Source: Arthrobacter sp. SPG23
GTDB taxonomy: Bacteria; Actinomycetota; Actinomycetes; Actinomycetales; Micrococcaceae
Length of the DNA stretch: 64,000 nucleotides
Assembly (NCBI RefSeq): GCF_000876655.1
Contig: NZ_JYCN01000021.1
Location: forward strand, 152,930-216,929
Direction: 5' to 3'
Positions within the stretch are counted from its first letter, which is position 1; every line of letters begins with the position of its first letter. A program made the translations under genes and the position numbers. Below are positions 55,434-62,041 of the stretch, piece after piece. A model generated the notes under the pieces. The model was given only the letters and a program-made list of their open reading frames with translations. It searched no databases and had not been told where the DNA came from.

Positions 55434-56321
55434 ATGACCGACATGAACCAACCGAACAGCAGCCGCTCCTCCGGAATGTTTGCCCGCGATATCGCCACGG
55501 ACCTGGCCTCCGGCCGTGCCGTGGAGCTGGCGGAGGTGTATGCCCTGGACGCGGTGAGCACCGCCGAGCGGGCTGCCATTGAGGACTACATCTCGGCCGC
55601 GCCGGTGCCCGAACGGGAGGCGTTCGATGAGCGCGTGCGGCAGGCCCGCGAAACGCTGGCCGTTACCTTTACTGCCGAGGAGGAACCGCCGGCCGGCCTG
55701 TTCGACCGCATCCTGGCGCAGCTTCCCGCGCAACCCCCGGTCCAGCTTCCGGCACAGCCAGGCACCATGCCCGGTTCCGCTCCCCGGGTGCACGAACACG
55801 CCCGGGAGCCGGGCCAGGCCCCTCCTGTCAGCGATGAGCTCGGCGCAGCCCGCGCCCGCCGCGAAGAACGGCGCCGGGCACCGGGGCTCCGCAACTGGCT
55901 GGTGGGCGTGGCCGCCGCCGCCGTCATTGCCCTGGGCGGCGTAGGCGTAGGCGCCTACGTGGCCAACCAGAACGATCCCCTCAACCAGGTGCTCCAGGCC
56001 CAGGATGTCCGGGAAGCGACCGTCGACGTCAGCGGAGGAGGCACGGCCACCGTTGCCATTTCGTCATCCAAGGACGCAGTAGTGGTCAAGATGAACGGCG
56101 TTCCGGCACCCCCCGCCGGAAAGGTGTACCAGATGTGGCTGATCCCCAAGGACGGCTCCGCACCGGTTTCGCAGGGGCTCATGGACGCGGAGGCACTGTC
56201 CAAGCCTGCCGTGGTGAAGGGCATTCATTCGGCGGCAGCGCTGGGCATCACAGTTGAACCGGTGGGCGGTTCCGCTTCGCCTACCCTGCCGACGGTTGCT
56301 GCGGCGCCCCTCGGAGCCTAA
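55434..56321 (+). CDS. rskA: Anti-sigma-K factor RskA
   Basis: A 295-residue membrane anti-sigma factor. The N-terminal cytoplasmic part (RAVELAEVYALDAVSTAERA) binds SigK. A single helix lies at about residues 163-182 (VAAAAVIALGGVGVGAYVA). The extracytoplasmic RskA domain has the family segments VVKMNGVPAPPAGKVYQMWL and GHAVTVEP-like ALGITVEP. Regulated proteolysis would release SigK. The ATG is one base after the sigK stop. Confidence 0.95.
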   Translation: MTDMNQPNSSRSSGMFARDIATDLASGRAVELAEVYALDAVSTAERAAIEDYISAAPVPEREAFDERVRQARETLAVTFTAEEEPPAGLFDRILAQLPAQPPVQLPAQPGTMPGSAPRVHEHAREPGQAPPVSDELGAARARREERRRAPGLRNWLVGVAAAAVIALGGVGVGAYVANQNDPLNQVLQAQDVREATVDVSGGGTATVAISSSKDAVVVKMNGVPAPPAGKVYQMWLIPKDGSAPVSQGLMDAEALSKPAVVKGIHSAAALGITVEPVGGSASPTLPTVAAAPLGA

Positions 56322-56422
56322 TCGGACCCTGTTTTCCATACCGGCCTGCCGGTGCCGCCACCTGGGCGTGCACCGGCAGGCCGCGAAGTTTAAGCACTGC
56401 CCCCAGCAGCCGCAACAGGCTG

Positions 56423-56453
56423 TTGACTTTGACGCAACGTCAACTTCTAGGAT
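56423..56453 (+). promoter_or_regulatory. MerR-type promoter with 19-bp spacer and operator
   Basis: TTGACT (56423) and TAGGAT (56448) are separated by 19 bases, as in MerR-activated promoters. The palindrome TTGACG-CAA-CGTCAA lies in the spacer. The start codon of the TipA-like gene is six bases past the -10, so the message is probably leaderless and autoregulated. Confidence 0.75.
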
Positions 56454-56459
56454 GGGGGC

Positions 56460-57221
56460 ATGAAGCAGGAGGAACCCCGCAGCTGGTCCATTGCCGAGGT
56501 TGCCCGGCTGAGCAACGTCTCGTCCCGCACCCTCCGGCACTACCACCATCTGGGGATCCTGGACCCCGCCTACACCGGGCAGAACGGCTACCGCTATTAC
56601 GGCCGGCAGCAGCTGCTCCGGCTGCAGCGGATTCTCCTGCTTCGCGAATTGGGCCTCGGTCTCGAGGCCATCGCCGAGGTCCTCGCCGGACAAACCAGCC
56701 AGCTGGAGGCACTCGCGGTGCACCGTGACTGGCTGCTGGCCGAACGCGACCGACTCGGCCGGATGGCCGCCACCGTGGAGGGCACCATGACAGCGCTAAG
56801 ACAAGGAGACACCATGTCCGCCGAGGACATCTTCAAGGATTTCGACGACAACCCGTATGAGGAAGAGGCCCGGCAACGCTGGGGCGACCAGGCCGTTGAG
56901 GCCAGCAAGGCCCGCCACGCGGCCATGAGTGGCGCCGCGAAAAAAGCACTCATGCAGGAGGCTCAGGACATCAACGAGGAACTGGCACGCTGCTTCGACG
57001 CCGGCCTGACGGCCGACGCACCGGAAGTCCAAGCCGCCGTCGACCGGCACTACCGGTGGGTATGCACCAGCTGGACTCCGGACGCGCAAAGCTACGTCGG
57101 CCTAGGCCGGATGTACGTCGACGACCCGCGGTTTACCGCCTTCTATGACAAGAACCGCGCAGGCCTGGCTCCCTACCTTTTCGAAGGGATCAAGGCCTAC
57201 GCGGCGGCACGGCTAAGCTAA
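56460..57221 (+). CDS. tipA: TipA-like MerR-family regulator (TipAL)
   Basis: A 253-residue regulator. The N-terminal MerR HTH is clear (IAEVARLSNVSSRTLRHYHH to NGYRYYG, then a coiled-coil dimerisation helix to about residue 115). The C-terminal TipAS domain (from about residue 119, with WGDQAVEASKARH and VDRHYRWVCTSWTPD) binds thiopeptide antibiotics in Streptomyces TipA. Such binding makes it activate drug-resistance genes. An internal ATG with its own ribosome-binding site could yield the TipAS domain alone. Probably leaderless, driven by the adjacent MerR promoter. Confidence 0.93.
   Translation: MKQEEPRSWSIAEVARLSNVSSRTLRHYHHLGILDPAYTGQNGYRYYGRQQLLRLQRILLLRELGLGLEAIAEVLAGQTSQLEALAVHRDWLLAERDRLGRMAATVEGTMTALRQGDTMSAEDIFKDFDDNPYEEEARQRWGDQAVEASKARHAAMSGAAKKALMQEAQDINEELARCFDAGLTADAPEVQAAVDRHYRWVCTSWTPDAQSYVGLGRMYVDDPRFTAFYDKNRAGLAPYLFEGIKAYAAARLS
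56803..56816 (+). promoter_or_regulatory. Internal ribosome-binding site and start for TipAS-like product
   Basis: AAGGAG (56803-56808) sits five bases before an in-frame ATG at 56814, which is residue 119 of the TipA-like protein and exactly the domain boundary (MSAEDIFKDF). It would give a 135-residue ligand-binding protein without DNA-binding domain, as known for Streptomyces TipAS. Confidence 0.7.
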
Positions 57222-57241
57222 GCCCTGAACACAGGGTTGCT

Positions 57242-58018
57242 TTAGAATCCGGCAATGGTCGCCGGGCCGTTCACGGTGACAACGTGGAACGCCTCGGCGC
57301 TGTGCCCGGGGGGCAACCCGGCCCGCTCGCCGGTGGCCAGCATGAGGCTGCGGACCGTCCGGTCCATCGCGTCAAGGTCGGGGTGCTGGCTGGCATGCAC
57401 GTGGATGGCCTCGAGTTTGTTGTCCACGTGGGCCGTAACGTCCACGAAGTAATTTTCCCGTTCCTCCGGCCCCGCGAACAACCACAGCCATGGCAGCTTG
57501 TAGGCCGCCAGGCCCGCTTCGGCAAGGTCGGGGTAGGCGAAGGGGTTTTCCAAGGCGGGATAAACCGCCCGGGTCACCGCCTCGCCTACGGCCAAGTGGT
57601 CCGGGTGGCTCTTCTGGATGCGGTTCCAGTTGCGTTCAGGATGCATGGAAAGAACGACGTCGGGCCGGATCTCCCGGATCAGCTTAACCACGCCCCTCAT
57701 CACCTCGTGCGTCGGCTCCAGGTAGCCGTCCCGTTGATGGAGGTAGTGGATGTCCGTCACGCCGACCATGGCGGCGGCGCGGCGCTGCTCTTCCGCCCTC
57801 ATGGCCACTATTTCCTCGCGCTGCGCGGGATCGAACCCGCCGGCATCGCCGTCGGTCATGATGCAGTAGCTGACCTCAACCCCGGCTGCGGTCCAGGCGG
57901 CGATAGTGCCGGCGGCACCAAAGTCGATGTCGTCCGGGTGGGCGGTAAAACAAAGGACCCGCTCAACCCGGTGGTGGTCCGGGTTGAACGGGCTTTGCGC
58001 CGTAGCGTTGGTGCTCAA
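57242..58018 (-). CDS. PIG-L/LmbE family deacetylase
   Basis: A 258-residue metal-dependent N-acetylglucosaminyl-type deacetylase. The metal motif AHPDDIDFG lies near residue 25 and the second histidine motif SHPDH near residue 138. The family includes mycothiol MshB and bacillithiol BshB enzymes, but the substrate here is unknown. TTG start eight bases after AAGGG; it begins four bases beyond the etfA stop, so the two are cotranscribed. An earlier frame start would lie wholly inside etfA and is rejected. Confidence 0.9.
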   Translation of the reverse strand: MSTNATAQSPFNPDHHRVERVLCFTAHPDDIDFGAAGTIAAWTAAGVEVSYCIMTDGDAGGFDPAQREEIVAMRAEEQRRAAAMVGVTDIHYLHQRDGYLEPTHEVMRGVVKLIREIRPDVVLSMHPERNWNRIQKSHPDHLAVGEAVTRAVYPALENPFAYPDLAEAGLAAYKLPWLWLFAGPEERENYFVDVTAHVDNKLEAIHVHASQHPDLDAMDRTVRSLMLATGERAGLPPGHSAEAFHVVTVNGPATIAGF

Positions 58019-58022
58019 GTCA

Positions 58023-58976
58023 TCAGCCCTTGCGCTTCTTGATTTCTTCAGTCGCCTGCGGGAGGACCTGGAAGAGATCCCCGATAATTCCGAAGTCGGC
58101 AATTTCGAAGACGGGCGACTCTGCATCCTTGTTCACCGCGACGATAACCTTGGCGGTTTGCATGCCGGCCTTCTGCTGGATTGCGCCGGAGATGCCGGCG
58201 GAAATGTACAGCTGCGGGGAAACGGTCTTTCCCGTCTGGCCCACCTGCGCATCGTGGCCGATCCAGCCGGCGTCCGTAGCGGCGCGGGACGCACCCACTG
58301 CAGCACCCAGGGCGTCGGCAAGCTCCTCCACCGGGCCAAAGTCGCCGTCCACGCCGCGGCCTCCTGCCACCACAATCCGGGCCTCGGTGAGGTCCGGGCG
58401 GCCGCTGGCGGGCTTGTCCTTGCGCCCCGTAATGCGGGCAGCGCCGGCCGTGGCGGAGTCCGGAACGTCAACGGTGAGGAGTTCGGGGCTCGCTGCGGCG
58501 GCGGCGGGTTCCGACGTGACGCTGTTGGGCTTGACCGTCAGCACGGAAACGGCCGTGGTGGCCTTGGCCGTGGTGGTGTAGGACCCCGCCAGCACGGACT
58601 TGTGGGCCGTGCCGTCCGCTTCCACGCCAACGACGTCCGTGATGACGCCCGCGCCGAGCTTGATGCCCAGCCGGGCCGCGATTTCCTTGCCGTCGAACGA
58701 ATTCTCCAGGAGCACGGTGGTGGCGCCCGAGGCCGCAACGGCACCGGCAAGGTAGGCAGCCTTGGGTCCTACCAGGAAGACGTCCAGGTCGTCGGACGAC
58801 GGACGGAAGACGGCCGTCGCGCCGTGGGCACCCAGGGCCGCCACGACGTCGTCGGTCAGTGTGCCGTTGACGGCGACGGCCGTCTCACCCAGCGAGCGCG
58901 CGATCGTCAGCAGTTCCAGGCTGCTCTTCTTGAGGGCCTGGCCGGGGTTGTCAATGAATACAAGTACTTTTGCCAT
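58023..58976 (-). CDS. etfA: Electron transfer flavoprotein, alpha subunit
   Basis: A 317-residue FAD-binding subunit. The C-terminal signature is clear: KTVSPQLYISAGISGAIQQK and AVNKDAESPVFEIADFGIIG. It passes electrons from acyl-CoA and other dehydrogenases to the quinone pool with EtfB. The ATG is 13 bases after the etfB stop. Homologue of Rv3028c (FixB). Confidence 0.97.
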   Translation of the reverse strand: MAKVLVFIDNPGQALKKSSLELLTIARSLGETAVAVNGTLTDDVVAALGAHGATAVFRPSSDDLDVFLVGPKAAYLAGAVAASGATTVLLENSFDGKEIAARLGIKLGAGVITDVVGVEADGTAHKSVLAGSYTTTAKATTAVSVLTVKPNSVTSEPAAAAASPELLTVDVPDSATAGAARITGRKDKPASGRPDLTEARIVVAGGRGVDGDFGPVEELADALGAAVGASRAATDAGWIGHDAQVGQTGKTVSPQLYISAGISGAIQQKAGMQTAKVIVAVNKDAESPVFEIADFGIIGDLFQVLPQATEEIKKRKG

Positions 58977-58989
58977 ATCGGGGATCCTC

Positions 58990-59790
58990 TTAGAGCAGCT
59001 TCTGGGCGGCCAGGAAGTCCACCAGCTGGATGCCGGCGTCGCCTTCGTCGGTAATGATGGTGCCGGCGGTGCGCGGCGGGCGCGCGGCGGCCGTCTTCAC
59101 TTCGGTCCAGGAACCCGCCTTGCCCACCTGCGCAGGGTCCACCCCGATATCCGCGAGCGTCAGGGTGGTGATGGTCTTGCGCTTGGCCGCGATGATTCCC
59201 TTGAAGTTGGGGAACCGGGGCTCGTTGATCTGGTCGGTCACGGAAACGACGGCGGGCAGCGTTGCCTCGATCGTGTCGTAGTGGGTGTCGCTGTCGCGGC
59301 GGGCGATGACGCGGCCGCCGTCGACGTCGAGTTCGGAGGCGAAGGTTACCTGCGGGAGGTCAAGCCGCTCTGCGAGCTGCGCAGGTACCAGGGAGGTCTC
59401 ACCGTCGGTGGATGCCATGCCGGTCAGGACCAGGTCCACGGGACTGTCTGCCCCGAGGTGGCGGACGGCCGCTGCCAGCGCCAAAGAGGTCGCAGCGGCG
59501 TCGGATCCGGCCAAGGCATCGTCACGGAGGTGGACGCCCTCGGTGGCGCCAATCTGGAGGGACTTCTTGATGGCATTGACGGCGCCGGCGGGGCCCATGC
59601 TCAGGGCGATGACCTGGTTGCCTGCTTTTGCTCCCCCGCGGGCTTCAATCAGCTGGAGGGCAGCTTCCAGGGCGTATTCGTCCAGCTCGGACAGGATGCT
59701 ATCGGCGCGGTCGGTGGTGTTGTCCTCGTCGCTGAGGTGACGGTCCAATTGCGCGTCTGGTACATGCTTGACCAGAACGATGATCTTCAA
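58990..59790 (-). CDS. etfB: Electron transfer flavoprotein, beta subunit
   Basis: A 266-residue AMP-binding partner of EtfA. The N-terminal segment KIIVLVKHVPD, the VIALSMGPAGAV helix and the ETSLVPAQLAERL segment are typical; the recognition loop is within the C-terminal region (RFPNFKGIIAAKRK). TTG start behind GGAAGAG is chosen, giving MKIIVLVK; a GTG four codons upstream has a weaker site. First gene of the etfB-etfA-deacetylase operon. Homologue of Rv3029c (FixA). Confidence 0.97.
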   Translation of the reverse strand: MKIIVLVKHVPDAQLDRHLSDEDNTTDRADSILSELDEYALEAALQLIEARGGAKAGNQVIALSMGPAGAVNAIKKSLQIGATEGVHLRDDALAGSDAAATSLALAAAVRHLGADSPVDLVLTGMASTDGETSLVPAQLAERLDLPQVTFASELDVDGGRVIARRDSDTHYDTIEATLPAVVSVTDQINEPRFPNFKGIIAAKRKTITTLTLADIGVDPAQVGKAGSWTEVKTAAARPPRTAGTIITDEGDAGIQLVDFLAAQKLL

Positions 59791-59964
59791 TGTCTCTTCC
59801 ACTTTCTGTACAGCAGCCTTCCATGCTTGTGGATAGCCAGCCGGGTGAGGTTATGGCCGCGGATCTCCCCCGGGGTGCGGGTAGATCCAAGCTAACCATA
59901 TAGCGGGGCGCCCGCGCCGTCCCGTTAACGCCTGTGTCAGGCTGCCACTGGCAGCGGGTTAACG

Positions 59965-60009
59965 CAGCGGAGGCGGGGACCACCGCACCGGTGTTCCCCG
60001 CCTCCGCTG
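59965..60009. terminator. Terminator after the HtrA gene
   Basis: Fifteen paired bases (CAGCGGAGGCGGGGA with its complement) flank a 15-base loop that itself contains a small ACCGGTG-type stem. It lies just beyond the stop codon of the HtrA gene. No T-run follows on the minus strand. Confidence 0.65.
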
Positions 60010-60054
60010 TCGCCTAATGCGTCCTTGAGGTGTGGCCTGGCCCGCAGCCCGGAA

Positions 60055-61743
60055 CTACTGCTCCGCTGCCGCTCCGAGCGTTACGTCCACTTGCTGTTCC
60101 TGGCCGCCGCGCTGGATGGTGACTTTCACGGACGCTCCGGCCGGCTGTTCGCGGACCGCTGCGGTCAGCTGGTTCGGATCGCTGATGATGAGGTCGTTGA
60201 ACTTCGTGACGACGTCACCCACCTTGAGGCCGGCCTTGGCGGCGGCGGAGCCGGACTCCACGGTGGCCACTTCGGCGCCCACCGAGAAGGACGAGCTCGA
60301 CGACGTCGACGACTTCGCCTTGACACTGACGCCGAACTGGCCGTGTGTTGCCTTGCCGGTGTCAATGATCTCCTGGGCCACCCGCTTGGCGTTGTTGATG
60401 GGCACGCTGAAACCAACGCCGATGTTGCCGCTGGTGCTGGAGCTCGAGTCGCCGCCGGCCGAGGCAATGGCCACGTTGACGCCGATGACTTCGCCCTTGC
60501 TGTTGACCAGGGCACCGCCCGAGTTGCCCGGGTTGATGGCCGCATCGGTCTGGATCACATTAATCGAAATGGATCCCTGGTTCGTGGCGTTCTGGCTCTG
60601 GCCGCCGTCCGGCGGCGCAAACTGGAAACCGCCCTCGCCGTTGCCCTGCGAGTTGTCCGCTCCGTCCTTCGGCGCGGCCGAGGAGGCCACGCTAATGGTG
60701 CGGTTCAAGGTGGACACAATGCCGTCGGTCACCGTACCCGTCAGGCCCAGCGGCGATCCGATGGCTATGGCGGTGTCTCCCACGTTGAGTTTGCTGGAGT
60801 CACCGAGGGTTGCCGGTGTCAGCCCTGTTGCGTTGTCCACCTTGATGACGGCGAGGTCGCTCAGTGGATCCGTGCCCACGATCTTCGCGGTGAGAACCCT
60901 GCCGTTACTCGTGCGGACTTCGATGGTGGCGTTGGCGGTCTTGCCGTCCAGGGTCACCACGTGGGTGTTCGTCAGGATGTGGCCGTTGTCGTCCAGGATG
61001 ATTCCAGAGCCGGTGCCGCCGTCGCTTCCACTCGTCGCCTTGATGGTCACGACGCTGGGCGAGGCCTTCACCGAAGCAGCAGTAATGACGTTCACGTCGT
61101 CTTTGTTGTTCACGATCACGGTGCCGGGCTGGCTGCCGGTGCCGCTGACGACAGACGTGGAACCGTTATTCAGGAAGGCATCACTGGCCGCCACCACGCC
61201 GCCGCCCACCAGGCCTGCGGCAAGGATGCTGGCCACGAGGGTTCCCACACCGAAGGCCGCCTTCCGCTTCGGCGTGCTCGCAGGATCCGCGGCATAAATG
61301 CTGCCCGGATGGTGCTGGTTTCCCTGGTAGGGCCCGCTGCCCTGCGGGGCGCCGGCACCTGAATATGTGCCGCTTCCGGCGTGGGCGCCGTGCTGTGGGG
61401 CCGAGGGACCGGGCTGCTGGCCGTAGAAAGGCTGATGCTGAGGATAAACGGGCTGCGGAGCGCCGTGGTCGCCGTGCTGCGGCTGTCCACTTCCGGAGTG
61501 AGCCTGGCCGTTTTCGGACTGCGCCTGGTCCAGCCGGACAGTCGGGTTGTCCTGTGCAGTCGGGTTGTCCTGTGCAGTCGGGTTGTCCTGTGCTGTCCGG
61601 TTGCCCTGCGCTGAGTCTCCGGCGGGCCGCGCCGCATCCAGCGGTTGCGTGTCCGCATGGGGAGGCTGCGCAGGCCAGCCGTCCCGGGGCTTTTCGGGAC
61701 CCCTGTTCTCAGGCGACGCACCCTGTGCTGGGTTCTCAGTCAT
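60055..61743 (-). CDS. HtrA/DegP-family membrane serine protease with PDZ domain
   Basis: A 562-residue envelope protease. The N-terminal 200 residues are a Pro/Gln/Asn/Gly-rich cytoplasmic tail with TAQDNP repeats. A membrane helix follows near residue 165-185 (FGVGTLVASILAAGLVGGGV). The trypsin-like domain has His near 260 (LTNTHVV), Asp near 297 (SDLAVIKVD) and Ser near 407 (GNSGGALV). A PDZ domain ends the protein (from AGLKVGDVVTKFNDLIIS). Such proteases degrade misfolded exported proteins. The ATG at MTENPAQG is preceded by AAGGAAG. Divergent from a TPM-domain gene. Confidence 0.95.
   Translation of the reverse strand: MTENPAQGASPENRGPEKPRDGWPAQPPHADTQPLDAARPAGDSAQGNRTAQDNPTAQDNPTAQDNPTVRLDQAQSENGQAHSGSGQPQHGDHGAPQPVYPQHQPFYGQQPGPSAPQHGAHAGSGTYSGAGAPQGSGPYQGNQHHPGSIYAADPASTPKRKAAFGVGTLVASILAAGLVGGGVVAASDAFLNNGSTSVVSGTGSQPGTVIVNNKDDVNVITAASVKASPSVVTIKATSGSDGGTGSGIILDDNGHILTNTHVVTLDGKTANATIEVRTSNGRVLTAKIVGTDPLSDLAVIKVDNATGLTPATLGDSSKLNVGDTAIAIGSPLGLTGTVTDGIVSTLNRTISVASSAAPKDGADNSQGNGEGGFQFAPPDGGQSQNATNQGSISINVIQTDAAINPGNSGGALVNSKGEVIGVNVAIASAGGDSSSSTSGNIGVGFSVPINNAKRVAQEIIDTGKATHGQFGVSVKAKSSTSSSSSFSVGAEVATVESGSAAAKAGLKVGDVVTKFNDLIISDPNQLTAAVREQPAGASVKVTIQRGGQEQQVDVTLGAAAEQ
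61541..61594 (-). repeat. Three tandem 18-bp repeats in the HtrA N-terminal tail
   Basis: GTCGGGTTGTCCTGTGCA (plus-strand reading) is repeated three times with a diverged fourth, coding for TAQDNP units. Copy number could vary in frame. Confidence 0.85.
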
Positions 61744-62041
61744 TAGACTTCCTTTCATCCTTGTCTGCCTTTAACTATGGACCCTCAGACTGAAGCTAAA
61801 GCGGACGTTGGCTGGGAGGTTCCTGAACGCCGTCGGAATCCATTTTTTGCAGGTACGGCCATGGGTGAAGCGCTTTTCGCTGGTGGCATATTCCCCGCTG
61901 TGGACGACCAAATTGGGGCACCATAGAATCAAATGGAATTGCCACAGCGACCTGCGGCTTTACACATGCGTGGGGGCGCTGCTGCATTCTGTGACGACTG
62001 GCTCGGCCCGAATCAGTCGCAGAAGTGCTGAAGGGTTGCAC
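61744..62041. other. Divergent intergenic region between htrA and the TPM-domain gene
   Basis: A 298-base gap with no gene. On the plus strand TTGCCA (61939) and TACACA (61961), 16 bases apart, are a plausible promoter for the TPM-domain gene. The minus strand before the HtrA gene is AT-richer (CATAGTTAAAGG). Nothing else is recognisable. Confidence 0.4.

Noticed and set aside
60025..61362. Two long overlapping open frames antisense to htrA
   Set aside because: Both are explained by GC bias opposite a clear HtrA gene.
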